The notes under the pieces: model-generated | Databases searched by the model: none | The model's input: the letters and a program-made list of their open reading frames with translations, nothing else | What the model was told of the DNA's origin: nothing | Assembly: GCF_019297855.1 (NCBI RefSeq) | Contig: NZ_CP079194.1 | Coordinates: 2,529,501-2,593,500 of the forward strand | Source of the DNA: Gymnodinialimonas ceratoperidinii | GTDB lineage: Bacteria; Pseudomonadota; Alphaproteobacteria; Rhodobacterales; Rhodobacteraceae | Direction: 5' to 3' | DNA length: 64,000 nt | Made by a program: the position numbers and the translations under genes | Shown here: positions 8,085 through 15,476 of the stretch, piece after piece | Layout of the letters: every line of letters starts with the position of its first letter | Position numbering within the stretch: the first letter of the stretch is position 1

Positions 8085-9869
8085 CTACTCCGCCGACCGC
8101 AACATCGTGGCCGACAGCGGGGCCAGGGCAACAGCCTCGGTCCGCCCGCTCAAGGCCCAGGAGAACAGCGCCGTTACCGTGTCCGGGCGGGTGCGCCCGA
8201 CGACAATCACCGTCCCCTCCTGCGCCGCGGCGAAGGCCGCGCGTGACAGGAACCTCGTGATCACCGTGGCGCGTTGGTCCTCGTCGTCGAGAGAGCGGAA
8301 CACCGTCGCCCCCGGCACCCCCTCGCGCGCGGCGGTCTGTTCTGCCGCATTCAACCCGCGCGGGAAAGCCAGCAAGCCGTGGCCACTGCGCGAAAGTGCT
8401 GCGACTGTGGCGTCGAGCACCGGTCGGTCGCCTTGGATGCGCCCCTCCGGCGTGTCCATCACCGCGATGGCTTCCGGCAGGATCTCCTGCGCGCCGGCCA
8501 GCGCCACCTCGATGTCCGAAGCGGTGGCTCCGTCAACGATCACCGTGCCCAGGATCACCACCTCAAACCCCGCCGCGCGGAAGGCTGCCGCGCGCGCCTC
8601 GGCATCGGGCGCGAGGGGGTCCACGGCGAAGGCTACCGGGAAGCTGAAGCCGGAAAGCGTGTCCAGATCCATCGGGTTTTCGGGGTCGTCGATCAGGACC
8701 ACGGCCATCAGCGGCCGCGCCTCTGTCGGGTCGAAATCTGCCGCGAAGCGCTGGATTGCGGGCAGGACCTCGGCCGATATCACGGTCTCGGACACCGGCG
8801 CTTCGCCCTCCGTCGAAGCCTCAGCCGCGTCATCTGCCGCCTCGGGCGTGGCGATGGGCGCGATTTGAGGCAATCGGCTCCCAGATGCGGCGGCCGCGCC
8901 TACGCTTGGCAGGGCACCTCCAACGGCTTCCACATCCACGACGGTCGGAAAGCTCGGGGTCTCGATATCGACCAAGGGCACGTTGGGCCCCGCGTCGGCG
9001 GTCTCGGGCTCCTCTGCAACCTCCGCCGAAGCCTCTGCCGCAGCGACGGCCTCTGTCTCAGGCATCTCAGGCTCTGGCGCCGGCACCTGCTCAGGCTCCG
9101 GCTCAGGCGCCGTCACGACCTGCGGCAGCCGCGCCGTGCGGACCTGTGGTCCGTCGCTGAGACCGGGTTGGGTCAACGCGTTTGGGCCCGAGGCAATCAC
9201 GGGCGCCGGGGAAGTCGCGGGACTGGCGGGCGCGCGGGCGTCCGCGGGGGCGCTGCGGATCGCGGAGGGCGCCTGAGCGGCGACCGAGGGCTGCGAGGCG
9301 GGCATGGTGTCGAACCGCGGCGCGATTTCATTGCCGGCCAGAACCGGGGCCTGCGGCGCGGCCGATATCGGGGCGGCGTCAGGCTCCGGCAGGGCGGCTT
9401 CAGGCTCGGGCGGGGGACGGTTGAACTCCGAGCCCGACGGCAGGGGCACTTCGGTAGCGGGGGCGGCCTCGTCGTTCCGCGCGGGCGTTTCGCTTTCGCT
9501 CTCCTCGGCCTCGGCCTCTGCTCCGGTCTCGGCCAGCGCAGGGTCGGCCTCGGGCGAGGCTGCCGGCGTTGCCTCCGGCGCGGGCGCCGGTTCGCCGACA
9601 GCAGGCGTCTCTGCGTCGGCACTGGTCTCGGCGTCGTCTTCGGCGTCGAGGTCGGCAACGACCGCGTCATCCGCGTCGGGCGCCTCTTCCACGATGACCG
9701 TGGGGGCACTCGGGGTCTCAGCCACGGGGTCTTCCACTTGGGTGATCGGCACAGTGATCGTGACGTCGTCCGTTTGTTCCGGCGGCAGGGGAAAGCTGAG
9801 CGAGAGGGCGGCAAGGCCCAATGCCGACACGACACATCCCCAGAAAACGCCAATACTCAGACCGCCCAT
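8085..9869 (-). CDS. divergent polysaccharide deacetylase family protein (YibQ-like)
   Basis: The protein is 594 aa and begins with one membrane-spanning segment (about residues 3-22). It then has about 300 residues of Ala/Glu/Pro-rich, acidic low-complexity sequence, then a C-terminal domain (about 350-594) with LMAVVLIDDPENP, FPVAFAVDPLAPDA and the Asp-rich barrel pattern of the divergent polysaccharide deacetylase (DUF610) family. The catalytic activity of that family is not settled. The location would be periplasmic, tethered to the inner membrane, with the linker spanning the wall. I chose the ATG at 9869 because the hydrophobic anchor follows at once; 59 codons upstream in frame lack such logic. 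Convergent with trpE. Confidence 0.82.
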   Translation of the reverse strand: MGGLSIGVFWGCVVSALGLAALSLSFPLPPEQTDDVTITVPITQVEDPVAETPSAPTVIVEEAPDADDAVVADLDAEDDAETSADAETPAVGEPAPAPEATPAASPEADPALAETGAEAEAEESESETPARNDEAAPATEVPLPSGSEFNRPPPEPEAALPEPDAAPISAAPQAPVLAGNEIAPRFDTMPASQPSVAAQAPSAIRSAPADARAPASPATSPAPVIASGPNALTQPGLSDGPQVRTARLPQVVTAPEPEPEQVPAPEPEMPETEAVAAAEASAEVAEEPETADAGPNVPLVDIETPSFPTVVDVEAVGGALPSVGAAAASGSRLPQIAPIATPEAADDAAEASTEGEAPVSETVISAEVLPAIQRFAADFDPTEARPLMAVVLIDDPENPMDLDTLSGFSFPVAFAVDPLAPDAEARAAAFRAAGFEVVILGTVIVDGATASDIEVALAGAQEILPEAIAVMDTPEGRIQGDRPVLDATVAALSRSGHGLLAFPRGLNAAEQTAAREGVPGATVFRSLDDEDQRATVITRFLSRAAFAAAQEGTVIVVGRTRPDTVTALFSWALSGRTEAVALAPLSATMLRSAE

Positions 9870-10057
9870 GGCCCTGCTCCTGTCTGCTCGGCGCGAGACA
9901 CCCCACGCACGTTTTGCCGGTCCGTTTGCCCGGCTATTCTTCTGGGCAGGCAAGCGTACCGTCGCTTGACCCCTGCCGCTCGCTTTGAAACATGTATAGC
10001 GTGGGCCCGCGCCGCCTTTAACCCTTTTCTGCGGCCCCTTCGTCAAGGAACTCCGGG

Positions 10058-10639
10058 ATGCTCCTCCTGATCGATAACTACGACAGTTTTACCTACAACC
10101 TCGTGCATTATCTGGGCGAGTTGGGGGCGGACGTCCGCGTGGTGCGGAATGACAAAATCACCGTGCAGGATGCGATGGCATCCGGTGCGCAAGGCATCGT
10201 GCTGAGCCCCGGCCCCGGATATCCTGAAGACGCGGGCATTTGCCTCGCGCTCACCAAGGCCGCGGCTGGCGCGGGGATGCCGCTGATGGGCGTCTGCCTC
10301 GGTCACCAGACGATCGGAGAGGCCTTTGGCGGCCGCGTCGTGCAGCATGCCGAGATCGTCCATGGCAAGCTCGGCGCGATGAAGCATACCGACAAGGGCG
10401 TCTTCCGCGGCCTGCCCTCGCCCCTGAACGCGACGCGCTATCACAGCCTCGTCGTCGACCGCGCCACCCTGCCCGACGTGCTGGAGATCACCGCGGAGCT
10501 GGAAGATGGCACCATCATGGGCCTGCGCCACATGACATTGCCGATCGAGGGTGTCCAGTTTCACCCCGAAAGCATCCGATCCGAGCACGGCCACGCAATG
10601 CTCGAGAATTTTCTGACCCTCACGAAAGAGCCCGCATGA
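10058..10639 (+). CDS. trpG: anthranilate synthase component II (glutamine amidotransferase)
   Basis: The 193-aa protein is a class I glutamine amidotransferase that releases ammonia for TrpE. The catalytic triad is visible: Cys80 in [12 protein letters not shown], His169 and Glu171 in [20 protein letters not shown] is the oxyanion region typical of TrpG/PabA, and the subunit might also serve aminodeoxychorismate synthase. The stop overlaps the trpD start (ATGA at 10636-10639), making it the first gene of the trpGDC-moaC-moeA run. The start has AAGGAACTCCGGG upstream. Confidence 0.96.
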   Translation: MLLLIDNYDSFTYNLVHYLGELGADVRVVRNDKITVQDAMASGAQGIVLSPGPGYPEDAGICLALTKAAAGAGMPLMGVCLGHQTIGEAFGGRVVQHAEIVHGKLGAMKHTDKGVFRGLPSPLNATRYHSLVVDRATLPDVLEITAELEDGTIMGLRHMTLPIEGVQFHPESIRSEHGHAMLENFLTLTKEPA

Positions 10640-11667
10640 CCGACGCCTCCCCTTCCGACCTGATGAAGCCGATCATCTTCGCGGCCTCCGAGGGCCCCCT
10701 TTCGCGCGCCCAGGCGGAAGAGGCCTTCCGCCACATGTTCGACGGCACCGCCACCGCGGGGCAGATGGGCGGGCTGATCATGGCGATGCGCGCGCGGGGC
10801 GAATCCGTGGCAGAATACGCGGCGGCGGCCCAGGTGATGCGGGAGAAATGCGTCTCGGTCACGGCGCCCGAGGGCGCGATGGACATCGTCGGCACCGGCG
10901 GTGACGGCATGGGAACGCTGAACATCTCGACCGCGACGGCCTTCGTGGTGGCGGGCGCCGGCGTGCCGGTGGCCAAGCACGGCAACCGCAACCTCTCGTC
11001 CAAATCCGGCGCGGCGGATGTGCTTTCCCAGATGGGGATCGACGTCATGGTCGGCGCAGAGGTGGTCGAGGCGTCGCTCGCCGAGGCCGGTATCGGCTTC
11101 ATGATGGCGCCGATGCATCACCCCGCGGTCCGGCACGTGATGCCGATCCGGCAGGAACTCGGCTGCAAGACGATTTTCAACATCCTGGGGCCATTGACCA
11201 ACCCCGCGGGGGTGAAGCGGCAGCTGACGGGCGCCTTTGCCATCGACCTGATCTACCCGATGGCGGAGACATTGAAGGAACTGGGCTCTGAGGCCGCCTG
11301 GCTGGTGCATGGCTCGGACGGGACGGATGAAATCTCGATCTCGGGCAAGACGGACGTGGTGGAATTGAAGGACGGCAAATTGCGGTCGCGGGTGGTCCAC
11401 CCGGAAGACGCGGGCCTGCCGGTGCATCCTTTCCGGGACATCCTCGGCGGAAGTCCGGACGAGAACGCCCAGGCGTTCCGCGACCTGCTTGCCGGCGCGC
11501 CCGGCGCCTACCGCGATGCTGTTCTGTTGAACGCCGCGGCCGCGCTGATCGTGGCGGGTCGGGTGACGGAACTGCGCGATGGCGTGGAAATCGCGCGCGA
11601 GGCGATCGACAGCGGCGCGGCGAAACGTGCTGTCGAAGCGGTCGCCCGCGTCACCTCGGGCGCCTGA
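10636..11667 (+). CDS. trpD: anthranilate phosphoribosyltransferase
   Basis: The 343-aa protein joins anthranilate to PRPP to make phosphoribosyl anthranilate. Seen in sequence: the glycine-rich [18 protein letters not shown] loop, [17 protein letters not shown], the MAPMHHPA anthranilate-site region and [11 protein letters not shown]. The ATG at 10636 overlaps the trpG stop by four bases (ATGA), so the two are translationally coupled. A longer frame extends upstream inside trpG but has no supporting start. A 185-nt gap full of short hairpins separates it from trpC. Confidence 0.96.
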   Translation: MTDASPSDLMKPIIFAASEGPLSRAQAEEAFRHMFDGTATAGQMGGLIMAMRARGESVAEYAAAAQVMREKCVSVTAPEGAMDIVGTGGDGMGTLNISTATAFVVAGAGVPVAKHGNRNLSSKSGAADVLSQMGIDVMVGAEVVEASLAEAGIGFMMAPMHHPAVRHVMPIRQELGCKTIFNILGPLTNPAGVKRQLTGAFAIDLIYPMAETLKELGSEAAWLVHGSDGTDEISISGKTDVVELKDGKLRSRVVHPEDAGLPVHPFRDILGGSPDENAQAFRDLLAGAPGAYRDAVLLNAAAALIVAGRVTELRDGVEIAREAIDSGAAKRAVEAVARVTSGA

Positions 11668-11678
11668 CCCTTTCGGGA

Positions 11679-11758
11679 ATTGTGCCTGCGGCACGATATA
11701 TTGGCGCCCAAGGGCGCGAGGGGCTCTGCCCCTGGCGGCTTTTTCCAAGGAAAAAAGC
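11679..11758. repeat. cluster of four short hairpins between trpD and trpC
   Basis: Four consecutive inverted repeats lie in the gap. They are 11679-11697 (ATTGTGCC-TGC-GGCACGAT with one G-T pair), 11704-11717 (GCGCCC-AA-GGGCGC), 11719-11733 (AGGGGC-TCT-GCCCCT) and 11738-11758 (GCTTTTTCC-AA-GGAAAAAAGC, one extra A). A copy of the 23-bp repeat follows at 11771. The mosaic resembles a REP/BIME-type element. On an operon mRNA it could set the trpD/trpC dose by pausing, partial termination or 3'-end protection; that part is inference. Confidence 0.7.
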
Positions 11759-11770
11759 GCGCCTGCCCCG

Positions 11771-11796
11771 GAGTTGTACCAGCCAAGATGAAGGAG
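11771..11796 (-). repeat. dispersed 23-bp intergenic repeat, copy 2
   Basis: On the minus strand it reads CTTCATCTTGGCTGGTACAA followed by CTC, differing from the consensus CTTCATCTTGGCCAATACAA at three positions. It sits between the hairpin cluster and the trpC start. Confidence 0.65.
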
Positions 11797-11852
11797 CCGC
11801 GCGCCGAGGCCGCGGGCATCTTGGCGCGGGCCGGGGGATGGCTTAAGGGGGA

Positions 11853-12665
11853 ATGATGAGTACCATTCTAGACAAGATCAAAGCCTACAAGCTTGAAGAA
11901 GTGGCGGCCGCCAAGGCTGCACGGTCCCGGTCCGAAGTTGAGGAGGCTGCAAAGGCCGCGCCGCGTGTGCGCGGCTTTGCCGACGCGCTTTGGGCGGCGC
12001 AGGAGACGGGCTACGGCCTGATTGCCGAGATCAAGAAAGCCAGCCCCTCCAAGGGGTTGATCCGCGAGGATTTCGATCCGCCGGCGCTGGCGAAAGCCTA
12101 TGAGGCGGGCGGTGCGACCTGTCTGAGCGTCCTGACCGATACGCCCTCGTTCCAGGGCGCGCCGGAGTTTCTTGTCGCCGCGCGCGCCGCGGTCGACCTG
12201 CCCTGCCTGCGGAAGGATTTCCTCTACGATACCTACCAGGTGGCCCAGGCGCGGGCCTGGGGCGCGGATTGCATCCTGATCATCATGGCGTCCGTCAGCG
12301 ATGGGCAGGCGGCGGAGCTGGAGGACGCCGCGCGGCATTGGGGGATGGACGCGTTGATCGAGGTGCACGACGGCGCGGAACTGGACCGGGCGATGGATTT
12401 GAACTCGCCGCTTCTGGGTATCAACAACCGCAACCTGAACACCTTCGAGACCACGCTGGAGACCACGCGGACCCTGGCGGCTCGGGTGCCTGAGGACCGA
12501 ATGGTGATCTCGGAATCCGGGCTTTTCACCCCTGCCGATCTTGCCGATATGGCGCATCACGGGGCGCGGACCTTCCTGATCGGGGAAAGCCTGATGCGGC
12601 AGGATGACGTGACCGGCGCCACGCGCGCGCTCTTGGCGGATCCCGTCGCTCGCGGGGACCGCTGA
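11853..12665 (+). CDS. trpC: indole-3-glycerol phosphate synthase
   Basis: The 270-aa TIM-barrel enzyme closes the indole ring of CdRP with loss of CO2, forming indole-3-glycerol phosphate. Typical marks: [13 protein letters not shown] at the N-terminus, [19 protein letters not shown] (catalytic Lys), [12 protein letters not shown] (catalytic Lys), [13 protein letters not shown] and VISESGL. The gene starts ATGATG; the first is annotated. Its TGA shares two bases with the ATG of moaC (TGATG), so moaC translation probably depends on trpC translation. Confidence 0.97.
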   Translation: MMSTILDKIKAYKLEEVAAAKAARSRSEVEEAAKAAPRVRGFADALWAAQETGYGLIAEIKKASPSKGLIREDFDPPALAKAYEAGGATCLSVLTDTPSFQGAPEFLVAARAAVDLPCLRKDFLYDTYQVAQARAWGADCILIIMASVSDGQAAELEDAARHWGMDALIEVHDGAELDRAMDLNSPLLGINNRNLNTFETTLETTRTLAARVPEDRMVISESGLFTPADLADMAHHGARTFLIGESLMRQDDVTGATRALLADPVARGDR

Positions 12666-13147
12666 TGGCCGGTTTGACCCATTTCGATGGCGAAGGCCGC
12701 GCCCATATGGTCGATGTCTCGGGCAAGGCTGTCACGGATCGGATTGCCGTCGCCGAGGCGTTCGTGCGGATGCGCCCAGAGACGCTCGATCTGGTGGCGC
12801 AAGGCACGGCGAAAAAGGGCGACGTTCTGGGCGTTGCGCGGCTGGCCGGGATCATGGGGGCGAAACGCTGCGCCGATCTGATCCCGCTCTGTCATCCTCT
12901 GCCGATTACCAAGGTTGCGGTCGATCTGGTCGTGGACGCGAATCTGCCCGGCGTCCGGATCGAGGCGACCGTGAAGACCTCCGGTCAGACAGGGGTCGAG
13001 ATGGAAGCGCTGACGGCCGCGTCTACCGCGGCGCTGACGGTTTATGACATGCTGAAGGCGGCGGAGAAGACCATGGAAGTCGGTGGGTTGCGGGTTGTCC
13101 TGAAGGACGGGGGCAAGTCGGGCCGGTTCGAGGCGGAGGTGACATGA
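12665..13147 (+). CDS. moaC: cyclic pyranopterin monophosphate synthase
   Basis: The 160-aa MoaC acts in molybdenum cofactor synthesis, turning the MoaA product into cyclic pyranopterin monophosphate. Diagnostic stretches are [28 protein letters not shown] and [20 protein letters not shown] followed by MLKAAEK. It overlaps trpC at its start and a 29-codon ORF at its end (ATGA). The lodging of Moco genes inside a trp operon is a known feature of Rhodobacterales. Confidence 0.97.
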   Translation: MAGLTHFDGEGRAHMVDVSGKAVTDRIAVAEAFVRMRPETLDLVAQGTAKKGDVLGVARLAGIMGAKRCADLIPLCHPLPITKVAVDLVVDANLPGVRIEATVKTSGQTGVEMEALTAASTAALTVYDMLKAAEKTMEVGGLRVVLKDGGKSGRFEAEVT

Positions 13148-13233
13148 GCCGCGCGCGAGACACAGCGCGTTGGATCCAGAAGGGATCGGGCCTTGGCGTC
13201 TTGGGCGTTGCGCCGCGGGGAGTGGCGCGATGA
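13144..13233 (+). CDS. 29-codon ORF coupling moaC to moeA
   Basis: The ATG at 13144 overlaps the moaC stop (ATGA) and the TGA at 13231-13233 overlaps the moeA ATG in the same way. The 86 nt between moaC and moeA are therefore fully occupied by one short frame encoding an Arg/Gly-rich peptide beginning [14 protein letters not shown]. Either it is a small protein or it only ferries ribosomes from moaC to moeA by termination-reinitiation. No family was recognised. The double overlap is seen directly; translation is inferred. Confidence 0.5.
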   Translation: MSRARDTARWIQKGSGLGVLGVAPRGVAR

Positions 13234-14426
13234 TTTCGGTTGAGGACGCGCTGGCCGCCTGTCTGGATCTTGCCGCGCCTGTGGGCTCCGAGCGGGTGGC
13301 CCTGACCGACGCCGGCGGGCGGGTGCTGGTGGCCCCGGTGACCGCGACGCGCGACCAGCCGCCGTTCAGCGCCTCGGCCATGGATGGCTATGCCCTGCGT
13401 GACGTCGAGGCGATCCCGGGGCGGCGCCTCAAGGTCGTGGGCGAGGCGCCGGCCGGGCGCCATTGGTCTGGCACGATCGGACCCGGCGAGGCGCTCCGGA
13501 TCTTCACCGGCGCGCCCCTGCCCGACGGGACCGACCGCGTTGTCATTCAGGAAGACGTGAGCCGCGAGGGCGATCGGATCACCCTTGGGCGTGACCTCGG
13601 CTCGGGCCATAACGTGCGGCCCTCGGGGGCGGATTTTGTCGCGGGCGATACGATGTCTGCGCCGCGCCGCCTCTCTCCCGCGGATGTGGCCTTGGCGGCC
13701 TCGATGAACGTGCCGCTGCTGGAGGTCTCGCGTCGACCAACCGTCGCGCTCATCGCCACGGGGGACGAGCTGGTCACCCCCGGAGAATCGCCGCGCCCTG
13801 ACCAGATCATCGCGTCGAACACCTACGGGCTGAAGGCGCGGATCGAGGCCGAAGGCGCCGAGGCGCGTCTGCTGCCGATTGCGCGCGACAACCGCGAGAG
13901 CCTGGAGCAGGTATTCGACCTCGCCGCGGGAGCCGACCTGATCGTCACCGTGGGCGGCGCCTCCGTGGGGGATCACGACCTTGTGGGCGATGTTGCCGCC
14001 TCGCGCGGGCTGGATCGGGCGTTCTACAAGGTCGCCATGCGGCCCGGAAAACCTCTGATGGCCGGGCGCTTGGGCGATGCGGTCCTGTTGGGGCTGCCGG
14101 GCAATCCGGTTTCGGCCATGGTCTGTGGCGAATTGTTCCTGATCCCGATGTTGCAGGCAATGATGGGCCTGCCCGCCGGTGCGCGGCCTCGCCTTCGCGC
14201 CCGCCTCGGGGTCGAGCTTCCCGCCAATGGCCCGCGCGAGCACTACATGCGTGCCGAAATCTCTGCCGGGGAAGACCTGCCGATCATCACGCCCTATGGC
14301 AGCCAGGACAGCTCGCTCCTGACGGTGCTTTCGGGGGCCTCGGGCCTGTTGGTCCGGCCGGTGGATGCGCCCCGCACGCAAGCGGGCGAGATGGTGGAAT
14401 ACGTGCCGCTGCACCAGATGTTTTGA
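13230..14426 (+). CDS. moeA: molybdopterin molybdenumtransferase
   Basis: The 398-aa MoeA inserts molybdate into adenylated molybdopterin, the last general step of Moco synthesis. Visible marks are PPFSASAMDGYALR near the N-terminus, ATGDELV, VGGASVGDHDLV, the MRPGKPLMAGR loop and LLGLPGNPVSAMV. I chose the ATG at 13230 (MISVEDALA), which overlaps the stop of the preceding 29-codon ORF. An earlier in-frame start at 13170 would add 20 residues unlike MoeA. lexA follows after a gap holding its own SOS-regulated promoter. Confidence 0.95.
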   Translation: MISVEDALAACLDLAAPVGSERVALTDAGGRVLVAPVTATRDQPPFSASAMDGYALRDVEAIPGRRLKVVGEAPAGRHWSGTIGPGEALRIFTGAPLPDGTDRVVIQEDVSREGDRITLGRDLGSGHNVRPSGADFVAGDTMSAPRRLSPADVALAASMNVPLLEVSRRPTVALIATGDELVTPGESPRPDQIIASNTYGLKARIEAEGAEARLLPIARDNRESLEQVFDLAAGADLIVTVGGASVGDHDLVGDVAASRGLDRAFYKVAMRPGKPLMAGRLGDAVLLGLPGNPVSAMVCGELFLIPMLQAMMGLPAGARPRLRARLGVELPANGPREHYMRAEISAGEDLPIITPYGSQDSSLLTVLSGASGLLVRPVDAPRTQAGEMVEYVPLHQMF

Positions 14427-14433
14427 CGATTCG

Positions 14434-14474
14434 TTGACAGGTCGGCGGGAACAGGTGTAGAACATACCCTGAAC
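14434..14474 (+). promoter_or_regulatory. lexA promoter with three GAAC half-sites (SOS boxes)
   Basis: Three GAAC words start at 14449, 14460 and 14471. Each is separated from the next by exactly 7 bases, giving two overlapping GAAC-N7-GAAC boxes, the LexA operator known for alphaproteobacteria. A TTGACA at 14434-14439, with a weak -10-like TAGAAC at 14458-14463, places the operators over the promoter. This is the layout expected for lexA autorepression. The lexA ATG is about 90 nt downstream. Confidence 0.9.
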
Positions 14475-14564
14475 AGGCACGAAATGTGCTTGCTTTGTTT
14501 TCGGCGCACCGCGCCGGGGCATAAAAACGGCGCCAAACGCTACGACATTGCGAGGGAGACGGGC

Positions 14565-15251
14565 ATGCTGACGCGGAAACAACGCGATCTTTTGGAGTTC
14601 ATTCACAAGCGGATGCAGCGCGATGGCGTGCCGCCTTCCTTTGACGAGATGAAGGAAGCGCTTGATCTGCGGTCGAAATCCGGCATTCACCGGCTGATCA
14701 CGGCCCTGGAGGAACGGGGTTTCATCCGACGTCTGGCACACCGCGCCCGCGCGATCGAGATCGTGAAGATGCCCGATGCCATGAAAGACAGCGGCTTTGC
14801 GCCCCGCGTGATCGAGGGCGACAAGACCGATCCGCCCGCTGGCGCCATGGCTGTCCGGGCCTCTGCCGCGCGTGACCTGCCTGTCATGGGCAAGATCGCC
14901 GCCGGTGTCCCGATCGAGGCGATTTCCTCGGTGGCCTCCCATGTTGCCGTGCCCGAGCAAATGCTCGGCACCGGGCGCGATCATTACGCGCTGGAGGTCA
15001 AGGGCGACTCGATGATCGAGGCTGGCATCAATGACGGCGACATCGTGGTGATCGAAGAAGGCTCGACCGCGGACAACGGCGATATCGTCGTGGCGCTGGT
15101 GGAGGATCACGAGGCCACCCTGAAACGGCTGCGGCGCAAGGGCGGCATGATCGCGCTCGAGGCGGCGAACCCGGCCTATGAGACGCGGGTGTTCCGCGAC
15201 GATCAGGTGAAGGTGCAGGGCAAGCTGGTCGGGTTGATCCGCACCTACTGA
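14565..15251 (+). CDS. lexA: LexA repressor
   Basis: The 228-aa SOS repressor has an N-terminal winged helix (residues 1-65, [21 protein letters not shown]) and a C-terminal S24 self-cleavage domain. The scissile Ala113-Gly114 lies in [10 protein letters not shown], the nucleophile is Ser149 ([10 protein letters not shown]) and the general base Lys187 (ATLKRLR). RecA filaments on ssDNA trigger cleavage. The start at 14565 fits the conserved MLTRKQ N-terminus; 27 in-frame codons upstream are rejected. Autoregulation is indicated by the three GAAC half-sites upstream. Confidence 0.97.
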   Translation: MLTRKQRDLLEFIHKRMQRDGVPPSFDEMKEALDLRSKSGIHRLITALEERGFIRRLAHRARAIEIVKMPDAMKDSGFAPRVIEGDKTDPPAGAMAVRASAARDLPVMGKIAAGVPIEAISSVASHVAVPEQMLGTGRDHYALEVKGDSMIEAGINDGDIVVIEEGSTADNGDIVVALVEDHEATLKRLRRKGGMIALEAANPAYETRVFRDDQVKVQGKLVGLIRTY

Positions 15252-15320
15252 GGTTGGGGGCGGTCGGGATCTCCGGCCCGTCTCCTACACGAATTGGCGC
15301 GCAGGGCGTGTTGCGAGGAT

Positions 15321-15340
15321 CAGACTACCGAGGTGGTCTG
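15321..15340 (+). terminator. possible lexA terminator
   Basis: CAGACTACC-GA-GGTGGTCTG is an almost perfect inverted repeat with one G-T pair, 70 nt after the lexA stop, followed by GTCCTTTCGTTTATT. The U-tract is interrupted, so this is a weak intrinsic terminator candidate. Confidence 0.4.
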
Positions 15341-15476
15341 GTCCTTTCGTTTATTCTGGTGGCGCGCAGCGGGTCGGCAAGCGGTTTCAGGCGTCCGCAA
15401 CGACGCAAGCCTGGCCCCCCATTGCAGCCCCCGGCTCTGCGTCCTAGGTTCCGCGCAACACGTCCCGGAGGACCAG

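Noticed and set aside
9870..10057. Possible trp leader peptide before trpG
   Set aside because: The only short frame with an ATG there (about 9990) contains no Trp codon and no attenuator-like stem series.
8274..10070. 598-codon plus-strand open frame
   Set aside because: Antisense to the deacetylase-like gene. Its Gly/Arg/His-rich product is typical of shadow frames in GC-rich DNA, and it runs past the real promoter region.
13023..15110. 695-codon minus-strand open frame
   Set aside because: Lies opposite moaC, moeA and lexA, all certain genes; no family signature.
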